A stretch of DNA of 64,000 bases from Imbricaverruca yamaguchii. Its lineage: Eukaryota; Arthropoda; Thecostraca; Neoverrucidae. The stretch lies in NCBI GenBank assembly GCA_034440575.1, contig JAOTOL010001455.1:124001-188000 (forward strand), in the 5' to 3' direction. The notes below the pieces were generated by a model. It saw only the letters and a program-made list of their open reading frames with translations, was not told where the DNA came from and made no database searches. This document shows, piece by piece, positions 11,994-22,613 of the stretch. Numbering within the stretch: position 1 is the stretch's first letter; every line of letters begins with the position of its first letter. The position numbers were made by a program, and so were the translations under genes.

Positions 11994-12328
11994 CCTGCTA
12001 TCACATTCAAATTGAAAAGAAAGGATGAGCACCAAAAATGGGAGGTTGCATCTTCCAAATCATGTGCATAAACATCACATTCCAAAAAATCAGGCAATTG
12101 CAAAAGCACCTTTTAAGACATTTGCAGATTCTTTAAAAAATTGGAGGAATAGGAAGCCCTAGGAAGCTTGGTCCATCCAGTCGAGGCAGTATGGAAGATG
12201 GATGAAGCCAATGCATGCCAATATTCTTGCATTGTTGTCATTTAGAGTGAATATGGCCTTAGAATTTGAGGAATTCATACCAATTGTTTCTCCAACACGA
12301 GATTAAACAGGAATTTAACTCATCCATG

Positions 12329-12386
12329 GTTGATTGATTATTTGGGCTTAAGGGCGCATCAACTGCTACTGGTTATGTAGCGCCCA
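12329..12386 (-). mobile_element. 58-bp LINE-tail insertion with an 18-bp target-site duplication
   Basis: The insert carries 'tatttgggcttaagggcgca' and 'atgtagcgccca', the hairpin tail of the local LINE family. It is flanked by exact copies of 'gaatttaactcatccatg' at 12311-12328 and 12387-12404, so it is a genuine retroposition event in which only the last ~58 nt were copied. Confidence 0.85.
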
Positions 12387-12992
12387 GAATTTAACTCATC
12401 CATGAACGTCACATCAACTCTGCACACCAACTACAATTGAAATACGATGCACAGAGGATGACCGCAAAATGACCAACACCATCTGGGAACAGAAATATAC
12501 AGTAGAATATAACAAAAAAATGGCCAAACGGTGAAATCCCAAAGAATTAAATGTCATACGTTACGTTAGGTAAGGCGAGATTCTACTTATATATTTAGCT
12601 CTTCTGTTATAAAGTAGGAACCCGGCTATCATCATGTACCCTTAACCATGCCTGTGCCGTACCTCCGTCAACGGACCCACATACCTCGACACGTCAGAAC
12701 TCCAAACACGAATGGGAATTTGTCACGATGTCACGGCGGCGATAGCTCCGTCCTTGATAGCTTTCTGGTAACTAAAGGTCCTTCATAGCGGGCCCCTCCA
12801 ATATTGTTTGGCAACTGGTGACGTCACATAGGCTGGACAAATGCTAGGTCCTGTAGGCGCTCCAGCCAAACTTCCGTGCTTTCCACACGACATTTCCGAT
12901 TTTAAATATCATCAAAATGGGACAAAATAGAGTTCATTTGAAAACATTGAGAATCTTATCACGAATATGAACCTTATTTTCCCATAACACTA

Positions 12993-13020
12993 GCACTTTT
13001 TGCCTCGAGGCAAAAAGTGC
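12993..13020. repeat. Perfect 28-bp palindrome centred on CTCGAG
   Basis: A 14-bp arm 'gcactttttgcctc' is followed directly by its exact reverse complement, with no loop. It could be the fused ends of a transposon or a cruciform-forming site; nothing adjacent identifies it. Confidence 0.85.
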
Positions 13021-13319
13021 GACCATTGGTCGATCGACCTATGATGACTGCTTTCATGTTCAGTGTCCCAGGGTGCCATGGGTAGTGGCAGTATGATGAG
13101 ACAGGCCAGCGGAAGATCACGCCTGGGAAGGAGGGGTAGGAGCAAGTAAGAGATAAGTGTTGCAACATAATTCCTCCCCACCTCGGTGCAAGGGTGTAAA
13201 CAAGGGTGGAGGAACCAGGAGCATGTCTCCCGTGGGAAGGTGGTACCCCACCGTTCCGGAAAAGGCGCCGGCGACATTATATTTAGGCTACCGATGGAGA
13301 AGTATCGACACTGGATGGA

Positions 13320-13440
13320 ATGGTCCGATAGCTCAGATCGTAACCCAGGTATCGATCCTGGATTAGCCGCCCCGGTAGCTCAGTTGGTTAGAGCGCCCAT
13401 CCTGGTTCCAGCCCAACCCTGGTTCTTAAAGCCACCCCAT
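13320..13440 (+). mobile_element. tRNA-like SINE fragments in tandem
   Basis: Two tRNA-like heads: 'ggtccgatagctcagatcg' and 'ccccggtagctcagttggtt' with a following GTTCCAGCCC. The 'TAGCTCAGTTGGTTAGAGCG' box A is intact in the second, but the acceptor stem and the rest do not fold as a functional tRNA. Confidence 0.5.
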
Positions 13441-14513
13441 CAACAACTCGGACTAAACTTATTATCTAAAAAATGTCAGCCCATATCACCGTCACCCAAA
13501 ATCGCTGGCTGCCAGACATGTGCAGATGCGGAACCGGCAACAGGATTTCAGGATTATTTTCCGTTGTTCATTCATATGCGTCTAGATCAGGGGTGTTATA
13601 TGATATATTTTTAGCGGAAAGTGCCCCTTCAGTGTCGCCTCTATCCCCCCAAAATGCATACTTTTAAAATATAGTACCATGAAGTGGCGTCCCATCGAAT
13701 TGGTAATTCCCATTACCTTCATGCTTTTTTTGCACCTCAATAATTTTCAGAAATTAACACCCGTGATCCAAATCCAGAAGCGCAAACTGAGAGCAATGGT
13801 GACAGCTAACCAAGGTACCCAGCTGTCCTCACCGACCGCCATTGACTAAACCACAAGATTGTGGGTTGAATAAAAACAGGAATGCGAGTGACCGCGCCCA
13901 CCACATTTGCTTACGCAAGAAGAGCCATGGGCGTCCAAATAGTAACAACAATAAAAATCTAACTCTTGCACAGCCTTATTTCCAGTCACACTATACTTTC
14001 CTATAGGCAAGGTTGGTGCCTACTAAACCTCTGAATACTTAGTAAATATTGCTAATAAACTCATTTCTCTTCTTAGGAAATATACTTACTAAATTCTTTC
14101 AGGATCGGTTGAGAGGACGCTCCCAGGCCCGAAGCACCGAAGATTGGCGTGGTGCGTCAGGATTGCAATTGCGGAAAGAACTCATAGCTGAGAGTGAAGC
14201 CGGTTGGCTTTGGTTTAGATTGGTGCATTCTCATTCATACTTGCTTTAGCACCAATTTGAAGTTAGGTGTACTCACGGTGATCGCAATTTGTTTAGTAGT
14301 CTGCTGAAAACCAGAACTCCAGGGTCGTTTGGTCAAATCGTGGTACCTACCTCCCTATCTGCAAAACTTTGTTTAATCGTTCTCCTTCTACCTATGTATT
14401 AGCATTTCTCTGGAAGACACGACTACTTTTCTATATTTTACCCGTCATCACTATCCCATTTTGTGACTGCACAAACGCCCAACCTGCTAAGGGTGTGTTA
14501 AAATCACTACAAA

Positions 14514-14677
14514 ATGTCTGGACGTAATGAATGTCGGATATATGTTGGGAACCTTCCTCCTGACATACGTACTAAAGATATTGAAGATCTTTTTTACAAA
14601 TTCGGCAAAATCGTGTTCATTGACCTCAAGAATCGTAAAGGTCCACCATTTGCATTTGTGGAATTTGAAGATCCAAG
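14514..14677 (+). CDS. SRSF1: SRSF1 coding exon 1
   Basis: ATG in context caaaATGTC. Residues 1-54 start [20 protein letters not shown] and include both RNP motifs of RRM1. Donor CCAAG|GTTAGT; the split AG|G codon is arginine. Confidence 0.95.
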
Positions 14678-17600
14678 GTTAGTATTTAAATTGATTGGTA
14701 AGTGCATGGCATGTGAGCTGGATTGAGATTTGGAAATCAGATGGTACCTACCTACCTACCAAGCTTCAAAGTATGGTACAGTCAATGAGATGTGAAGCAT
14801 TAGGCAGTTTTACAGTGGCTTTTGTTCCCAAGTCATGTTGGCTCAAGATGCAGATAACCATCCCTAAAGCACAAATCCACCACCAATGGCAAGTCTTGGA
14901 GAGCAGCCCAGCAATAATGATCAGCATAAATAGAAGTGATAAATAATTATAATTTTCAGACCAGTTTCAATAACAAAGTAGTATGGGACAGTTGCAGTTT
15001 ACATTAAAATTTGATATCTTTCAATTTCTTTTTCCAGTGCCATGTTTATGAATGTGCCTAATATCATGTGATGGCTCATTCTCTTCTGAAAATCCATACT
15101 TTTTGGTTTAGAGGCAAGAATGCCCCTTACATTGGCTTTGAGTTGGGTAATATTGCATATAAAGTACCATGGCCTAACCTAGCTTAACCTTCCAGTTCCA
15201 TGTGATACAACTTTTTGTTGTTTATAATTTGCACATCAAGATAACTTGATTTGAATGGGTGCTGTATTATCATTGCAGTTGATGTGCCCTACAGTGTTGG
15301 AAAAACTGGAGGTTATTGGCATCATGCATACCAATACATTTTGTACTCCAGGATTGTGACTAGACTAAATGAAATATTTTGTACTCCAGAAGGGAAAACG
15401 AAGAACAACATTGTTTGGTTGAGTGCTACCACTCAAAGTCCATACCTGACAACAACTAGCAGTTTCCGCAACCCCAGTGTGCCGACCAGTCAGTGTCACT
15501 ACACATCCTTGAAAGGCAGTACAAAGCGTACAGAGCATGCTCGTCTGTGTTGTGCTAAAATCTGTAAACGGTCTTGCTAAAACCAGCTACACACAACTTG
15601 CGGTGCTTCACATGTGAAAAGACCCTATATTTGTGTCAATAAAGTCAATAATTAATTCAATATTTATTCAATATTTATTCAATATTTATTCAATATTTAT
15701 TCAATATTTATTCAATATTTATTCAATATTAGTTCAATATTTATCAATATTTCATCTGATATATGACATATTTAGATTAATGAATATGTATTCCATATTA
15801 CTCTTTGGAAACTTGCACTGGAGCCTGGAGGTGTTCTATAGCCTTGCGCTGGAGTACTCGCCAAGAAGCAACAGAAATCCCTAGTTGGCAAATCTGGGGG
15901 TACTTGGTGTCGCCAGAGTATATATTTGAAGCCTGGTTTCGCCAGTAAGTGCTTTGAATGTGCAATCGAAGGTAGTTTTGTTAAAGGGACAACTTTTTTA
16001 GACAATGAGCCAGTTCAATGCAATAAAATAACTTCAAATTTCCTAAAAATCTGCCCCGGAGCAAGCAAGTTCTCCGAGGTGATTACACCAAGGAACCAAT
16101 GTCATTTGTGCACTTTTGCATGACTGTCAAATTTTTTTTTGGTAAATGTGTGTGAAAATAAACATGCTCCTTGAAATATAACTGCATTTTGGGTTCATCA
16201 GTGTCAGTGAAGGGTCTGTAATACTTGTTCCGAAATTTACTCTGACCAATTCCCTGTTCCCCTGCTCCATTATCAATTGTACTTCCAGGGCTGTTGTAGC
16301 CAATCCGACCAGCTCTATCTAAGAGGAAAAATAAAACTGCCTGTGGGCGGTTTTACAGGGACAATTTGTACTCCCGTCTAGCAGCTCTAGATACTCCTAA
16401 CTCGATCCTTGCTTCAACTAAACATTCCAGACATGAACTAAACAAGTGCATAAAGGAACTTTTAATATTCATAAGAATCGTTTTCAGTATTTTTTTCCAG
16501 CTTTTCCATGCAAAATAACTGGTTCTTGGTGATTCGCCACCAGCTGATTGCGTGATTCGCGACCAGCCACTAGACCTAGATATGTTCCCTCTGAGGTACA
16601 CACAACTCTGTTCTGGGTCCACATCTATTCATAATCTTTGTGAACAACATTGAGCTTGAGCTGAGGAATATGGTGTTTAAATTGCTGATGACATCAAATG
16701 ATTCGCCTGATCACGTGATTCGCGACCAGCCGCTAAACCTAGATATACTCGCCACCACTCAGTTGCATACCGCCGCCTGACTCAAAGCCATTCCTGTACC
16801 CAACCTCGATCTTCACCCGGACGACGAGACAATCCGTGTGGCAGTGGGGCTTCGCCTCTGGCTGCATTGTGCGAACTACACCACTGTCGCCAATGCCATC
16901 GCGCGGTTGATCGGCTCGGACACCATGGACTATCCTACCTCAAGAGCGTTGGTCGTCTCCCACGTCACACTCATCTGAATGACGTAATGGAGTGCAGCCT
17001 CTCAAGTGAGGGCATCCTGCCATCTTAGAGCCGGTGGGTCTCAACCGGGGACGACGGAAAGCGCCCAGATTGGCTTACGCTGTTCCCAAACAGTGGAGGC
17101 AGGTGTCTGACACGAGACACTACTTGTGTAGATACCTTCGCCGATGCCGTACTGGTGCAATCGCCGCCTGAGCCCGGGTCCGCGGCTCGTGCGGCAGACG
17201 TTCGCAAACACCGCTACTACTCCAAACTGTGCTCGTGGTACAGGTTTGAGCCCTAGCCATTGAGGCGACCAGTGTTCTAGGAACCTTAATTTGTGCGAGA
17301 GCTCGGGCGGCACATAACGGCCAGCACCGGCGAGCGCCGTGATACAGCGTGGCTGCGGTAACGCATTTCTGCCACAATTGCGCGTGGCAACGCAGCTTGT
17401 ATGCTCGCCACAGACCGGCACACAGATAGATCTTCGGCTGGCCAGCATAGTTGCATCACTTTCCCATAGATGCGCATCATTGTCTCAACCTGATAAGAAA
17501 TGATGACTTTGTTCATCTCATACACCCAGCTAAACCTTGCACCACAATTATAGGTGTGCAATTCTGTGATATGACACACTTGAGTGAGGGATAGTGCATG

Positions 17601-20600
17601 TGCCTGGTGTTTTCCCCAGTGTTTCGTGGTATTGTACAATATATGTATTATTTAGGAGATGCAGTTTTGATGTTTTTGCAGTTGAGCATTAGATAATGCT
17701 CAGTGATGCTCTTCAATTTAGGGAATCACACAGTGGTCATGAATTATAGTTAGACAGATCAAGGTGTAAGTGAGGTAAATGTCGTATTTTTCAGTCAATG
17801 GTTGGCTGATCAATGGACTACGATGCTGGTGATGTAGTGGGTAGTCCCTCCTTGAATCATATGCATGCATTCTCTAGGTCTGATAATCTGTTTCAATTCT
17901 AAGTTTTATGATAGGGGGGGTGGAAATTGGTAGTGCATGGGGTGTAATTGATGTTGATAGGTGTGCATGCTGCATGCATGGCTATGATGGGCCCTTGATT
18001 GGTGGTGGAGAGTGCCTCATTGCAAGTGTTTGATAATATGGTTGATGATCTCTTCATGTGTTGTTGACTTCAGTGTCAACTAGGTGAGATGCATCAACTT
18101 CTTGAGCACATATTTGAAGGAAAGCAAATTGCAGATGTGCAGTTAAAAAGTAGTAAATCACTGGAATGGGCAACCTGAGATGGTGGTCTTCCATTGCAAG
18201 TGTTTGAGAAAAGAGTTCATGTTCTATCCAGGAGTAAAGATACGACATTATGTATGTAATAAGACGTGTGAGATATAGTATTTTCCCTCAGGATGGGTCC
18301 TCTGATTTTGATTGAGCCTTGAAACCCCTTTTGTCTTGGACCACACTTTTAAATGAGAAATTGGCTGTATGACCGAAGCAGTCGAAGCGCCCCTAAGCCC
18401 AAATAACCAACCAACTTAAATGAAGAATTATGTTAGTGAGAGGTGACATGGCAGTGGATTCAGTACTAGCATTATGGTATCTGACTGAAAAGAACTGAGC
18501 CATGCTATTACAATGGCACAAAATAGATGGAGTGAATGAGGCTAATTGAGTTAATCGTTTTTTAGAACCTGTATTTAGAACCAGGTCCACATTCAGGCTC
18601 ATGAATGATCAATTCTGGTCAGAATGCCCTAAAGGCCAAACAACTAAGTATCTTGGACTTGTGCAGGATGTGTGTTAACGGAACATTTTGCTCCCCAGGA
18701 AGCTATTCACTTTTTTACAAAACAAAATTAATTAAGTTGCATGAGCATGATCAACACCATTGCTGTTTAATAAGCATGCTGAAAACTGACAGAAGGTGCA
18801 AAAAAGAGCTTTGGGTGAAAAAAAATGAATGAAGAATATCCTCTGACCTGGAATACTTAATAATTTTTTTGCAATTTTTCTCTAAGTATAGGATGCCAAA
18901 GCATACATCCAATTCAGTATGGATTATGATGTTCTAATATCTTTGTGTTCTCATCTTATAGCATATTCCTTGCATAAGCTTAACCCAGGTGGGCCACTGT
19001 GGCTATTTTATATCCTTATTGTGTGAATGTATGACACACTGTATGACTTGATGACTTTATGGTTTCTCCAGAACTCAGAAAATCACATTCGCCAAGGGAT
19101 CCCAGACTCTCTCTTCTTGTAGCATCTTCCCTTCGTCAGTAACCAAAATGCCCCTGGTGACTTTTTACACATTGCACCTGAATTTTCTTCATGTTGTAGA
19201 AACTGGTCTCCTCGATATCTTAGCTGTGTTTTCTATGGCAAATGTTTCATCAACACTGGTTAATTCTGGAGAGAAATTAACTCTTGGATGGAGAAATTGA
19301 ACGAATGAAGAGGAATATGTCATCCCCCTGAGTCGTTCGCAAGCATGGCGTAATTCAGGGATGTTTCTCACCACTGGACGGGAAGGTAGGCCGGTACGCA
19401 TGGCTCTGGTGGCCGTCGTCAGTGTCGGGGGCGTGTGGTGCGCACGTGTGGTGTAATAACCCGCCTGGTGCCGGCCGCAGGGACGCGGACGACGCGGTGC
19501 ACGCGCGCGACGGCTACGACTACGACGGCTACCGTCTGCGGGTGGAGTTTCCGCGCGGCGGCGGGCCGACCATGAGTCGCGGCGGTGCCGTGCCGGGCCG
19601 CGGCATGATGGGCGGCATGGGCGGGCCGGGCCGCGGCCGGGGCCCGCCGGCGCGCCGCTCCCAGTACCGCGTCATCGTCACCGGCCTGCCGCCCACCGGC
19701 AGCTGGCAGGATCTCAAGGACCACATGCGCGAGGCTGGCGACGTCTGCTTCGCCGACACCTACAAGGACGGCACCGGAACGGTGGAGTTCCTCCGCTACG
19801 AGGACATGAAGTATGCCACGAAGAAGCTTGACGACTCAAAGTTCCGCTCTCATGAGGTGAGTAGGTGCAGTTATGTGAGATGGTAAGGTTGAGCAATAAG
19901 CAGCACATATTTAGGGGAACGGTAGCAAGATGTCACAAGCATATGCAACTGTTGAATTCACACACGTTATATTGCTAACAAGAACCAAAAGCACGATGAG
20001 CGCCATTAGCCCTGAATGTGTGTAAGGTGCGTCGTGAAAGCACGATGAAACAATGAACCTTTGGCGCCAAGGCTCACGCGACCCACTCAACACACGGTCC
20101 GGAGGAGAAAAAAACGCGCTCCGGCGGGCAGTTCTCTAACTACGTGCGGCGCAGGCGCAGAAGCGACCATTGACACGCCGGCGGCACACTTCGGGCCAAC
20201 AGGCACGTTGGGTGAACATACTACAACATTATATGACGTGGGATGGCGATGCATGTTAACCCGTTAAAGAACGGATATATAACGCGCCGAGCAATTTTGA
20301 TTATTTTGGGTCAAAAGTCCTCTAATCGAACAAGTACAAACCAGTGAAAAAGAATGGGAAGTTATCTTCAGCCGTTTTCGACATACGGCCCAGTACCAAG
20401 AGGTCCCACTGGTCCCTCTTGGTAGCCCTCCCTCCAAGGGAGCCGTAGACGATATACCCCACTTGATAATATGCCCCACTATATTATCAAATATACGGTC
20501 AGAATGGCAACGAACCTGGAATTCCAAGTGTAGTAAGCTCAGAGTTTTACAACCGACACTAGGAAAGTGGCTATCCTCTCACCGAACCAAACGTCGGGAA

Positions 20601-22613
20601 GAAGTAATACTCTGCCGATTGAGAATAGGCCATACCTTTGCAACACATATTTATATGTTGACCGGTAATGACCGTCCCGTATGTCCGCGCTGTTCTAACC
20701 CGCTTACCGTGTACCATGTTTTAGTTGGCTGTACACTGCTAGAACCTCTACGACGCCAGATTTTAGGACGGTTGAACACCGACTCTTCTTTACGTATGCT
20801 TATAGGGAACGACTCTGAGGCCGTTGCGTCTGGGAATATTTTTATGTTCATTCGACAAGCTCGCTTTGACGTGATATACCCCCATCCGTGAAGATTGATA
20901 GTGAGCTATGATAGTAGCACCGTAGATTGATTCCATTCTAGTTATGGGCGCAAAATGACCCTAGATGTCGACGCGCCCCTAAACTCCAACACACCACCAC
21001 CACCACCATCGACCAGGCACGGCGGCGGCCTTTTGGCGCTTAGGGAGGTGCAAACAAGTGGTCGCTTGTTCGAAGTAAACCAGTCAATATGATCATTGAG
21101 CATTGTTTTGGTTACTATCTTTTTAAAGCCAGTCAAAAGTTGTGGGGACGAGTAGCTTAGGGGTAAGTTGCTCGTCTCACACTCAAATGGTTGTGGGTTC
21201 GAGTCTCGCCTGTCGCTACTCTTCGCCCGCGACCAGTCGGCGTGAGGAATTGGCGACGCTACACGACTCAGTGGTCAATGTGTCGTAAAAACCAATAACC
21301 AGTCAAACGTGTTTTGTTGGGGAATTGGTTTGATTTGCTATCCTGCATGCTCATCCATAATTACGAGGGATATGACACTGACAACTTTGTTATCATTCCT
21401 GCGGACTGCCGGAATTTCTTTCATCATTTCAAACCGGTAATGAAACGCGCCTCGTTTTTCCTTTTAAAAGATCTGGGTTAGTTTGTTGGAGACATTTTTC
21501 CATCCGGTTTTCCATTGCAGTACCTGTGGCATGGATGCCACGATTCCTGAGCTCCGCGAGCAGCGCCCAAGACGTGAATAAGTTGTCAAACTAGGCTCCG
21601 TGACCTTTTGGATCTGAAATGATACTTATCGTGTCGAACACCACTCTCGTCCCCATAGGCATGTCCTGCAACCGAAGGAGCTGCTCCTTTCCACGGTACA
21701 TCTTCCCCGCATAAAGCCCACAGTTTGGGGTCCAAACGGGTGGGCTTTGCGAACTGCTCCAACCCGTGACATCCGTAGTGGTGGACGATCATCTCATCCA
21801 TAGCTAGTTTGTCCTGATCTATGCTAAACCTCCGCAACGACTCGTTCAGCACAGCAATCAATGGTTGGACCTTGCAACCTCAATCCGTGCTGGTCTGCTT
21901 CCTCGAGTTATCCGGCAATTGAAGATACCGTTTTATTTGGATATACTTGCTACGTGGCATAGCCTTCCGAACTGTGTAATGTGCTAGATTATCTAACTCT
22001 GACCAGGATATCTTTTCGCTTGGCAGTGTAACATCTAGAGAAGGTGAAAATCCCAGTGAACCTATTCAGGTCGCTGTCATCTATCGAGAAGAGTCCGTGA
22101 CCCGCCGTGTGTCGGCGGGGAGGGGACCGGACCGGGCGGGGGTGAGGTGTGGGGGGTGACCACCGTGATCGGCAGGGTGAGGTGTGACCGTGGGGGGGGT
22201 GCCGTGACCCGCCGTGTGTCGGCAGGGTGAGGTGTGACCGTGACCCACCGTGTGAGGGTGAGGTGTGACCGTGACCCACCGTGTGTCGGCAGGGTGAGGT
22301 GTGACCGTGACCCACCGCGTGTCGGCAGGGTGAGGTGTGACCGTGACCCACCGCGTGTCGGCAGGGTGAGGTGTGACCGCTACCCGCCGTGTGTCGGCAG
22401 GGTGAGGTGTGACCGTGACCCACCGTGTGTCGGCAGGGTGAGGTGTCGTACGTGCGCGTCAAGGAGGACTCGGGTGGCAGCGGCGGCAGCAGGCGGTCTC
22501 GCTCCCGCTCCTACTCACCTCGCCGGCGCAGCTCGCCAACATACTCGCCGGTCAAGCGCTCCTATTCGCGCTCGCGTTCCCGGTCGCGCTCACTGTCGCG
22601 TGACCGCTACTGA
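14514..22613 (+). CDS. SRSF1: SR splicing factor SRSF1/SF2, three coding exons
   Basis: Coding exons are 14514-14677, 19481-19856 and 22437-22613. Phases agree and give 238 residues (human 248, Drosophila SF2 255). RRM1 (about 7-78) has RNP2 CRIYVGNL and RNP1 [11 protein letters not shown] Gly/Arg linker (about 80-114) follows. RRM2 (about 116-190) carries the invariant SWQDLKD signature at 129-135, the RNA-contacting heptapeptide of SRSF1-type pseudo-RRMs. The RS tail (about 199-238) ends RSLSRDRY. The protein is a nuclear essential and alternative splicing factor that binds GA-rich exon enhancers and supports U1 and U2AF recruitment. The last exon is preceded by a minisatellite of decoy acceptors, which may matter because SR genes commonly autoregulate by unproductive splicing. 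Confidence 0.95.
15656..15740. repeat. 12-bp AT-rich tandem repeat (ATTCAATATTT)
   Basis: Six to seven nearly perfect copies of 'tcaatatttat' in SRSF1 intron 1. Confidence 0.9.
16345..16484 (+). repeat. Dispersed repeat, copy A
   Basis: Shares 'ggttttacag', 'cttgcttcaactaaacattc' and 'cagacatgaactaaa' with 36867-37000, and more weakly with 53304-53413. No coding potential. Confidence 0.75.
18375..18408 (+). mobile_element. LINE-tail fragment
   Basis: 'gtcgaagcgcccctaagccc' plus 'aaataaccaacc' matches the 3' tail of the local LINE family. Confidence 0.6.
18608..18652 (+). mobile_element. LINE-tail fragment
   Basis: 'atcaattctggtcagaatgc' then 'cctaaaggccaaacaacta'. It is close to the fragment at 52595-52642, which shares the same lead-in 'atcaattctggtca'. 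Confidence 0.5.
19481..19856 (+). CDS. SRSF1: SRSF1 coding exon 2
   Basis: Acceptor CCGGCCGCAG, donor CATGAG|GTGAGT. Encodes [16 protein letters not shown] (end of RRM1), the Gly/Arg linker with [17 protein letters not shown], and RRM2 through KFRSHE. It is much GC-richer than the surrounding introns. Confidence 0.95.
20463..21015 (+). mobile_element. 5'-truncated non-LTR retrotransposon: ORF2 C-terminus and 3' UTR
   Basis: The open frame ending at 20891 has the post-RNase H tail common to I/Jockey-type LINEs: [20 protein letters not shown] then a [19 protein letters not shown] zinc-knuckle-like motif. The 3' UTR contains 'gttatgggcgca' and 'cgacgcgcccctaaactcc' (hairpin) and ends in (ACC)n at about 20990-21010. 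Reverse transcriptase is missing. It sits in SRSF1 intron 2, in the gene's orientation. Confidence 0.8.
21143..21311 (+). mobile_element. tRNA-derived SINE copy
   Basis: GGGGACGAGTAGCTTAGGGG (box A region), GTGGGTTCGAGTC (box B), body 'gtcgctactcttcgcccg' and tail 'gtcgtaaaaaccaataacc'. The tail resembles the LINE tail 'aacccaaataaccaacc', suggesting mobilisation by that LINE. Confidence 0.7.
21350..21975 (-). pseudogene. piggyBac-family transposase remnant
   Basis: Minus-strand frames read [19 protein letters not shown], then [40 protein letters not shown], and in another frame [19 protein letters not shown] with [10 protein letters not shown]. These blocks occur in this order in the piggyBac/PGBD transposase core (DDE_Tnp_1_7), including the DE..M..Y(Y/F)G and FDN(L/F)FTS signatures. 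Frame changes and stops break it, and both ends are missing. It lies inside SRSF1 intron 2. Confidence 0.8.
22097..22436 (+). repeat. Minisatellite of about 35 bp carrying copies of the SRSF1 exon 3 acceptor
   Basis: The unit is 'gtgtgtcggcag' then 'ggtgaggtgtgacc' then 'gtgacccacc'. Copies of CGGCAG/GGTGAGGTGT end near 22175, 22225, 22293, 22328, 22364 and 22401, with degenerate ones further left, before the true acceptor at 22436. Reading from any decoy gives Gly-Glu-Val-stop. Confidence 0.9.
22437..22613 (+). CDS. SRSF1: SRSF1 coding exon 3 (end of RRM2 and RS domain)
   Basis: Acceptor GTGTCGGCAG at 22436. Reads [17 protein letters not shown] then the RS tail, TGA at 22611-22613. The first 10 bases (GGTGAGGTGT) recur in every unit of the upstream array, but only the true exon continues CGTACG; decoy units continue GACC, which creates TGA. 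Confidence 0.95.
   Translation, partial: GEVSYVRVKEDSGGSGGSRRSRSRSYSPRRRSSPTYSPVKRSYSRSRSRSRSLSRDRY

Larger units (their letters stand above)
11491..14513. promoter_or_regulatory. Divergent intergenic region between SELENOW-like and SRSF1
   Basis: About 3 kb between the two divergent start codons, so it must contain both promoters and any 5' UTR exons unless those are distant. No TATA box or initiator can be singled out. It contains a dispersed repeat, a LINE tail insertion, a perfect palindrome and a SINE fragment (listed). A possible 5' UTR splice acceptor 'tctttcag' ends near 14102. Confidence 0.35.
14678..19480 (+). other. SRSF1 intron 1
   Basis: 4.8 kb without recognised exons. It holds an AT-rich 12-bp repeat, a dispersed repeat shared with two other loci and two LINE-tail fragments (listed). 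Confidence 0.7.

Noticed and set aside
20463..20891. 142-aa frame as a host gene
   Set aside because: It is the C-terminal piece of a LINE ORF2, with a paralogue at 50334-50849.
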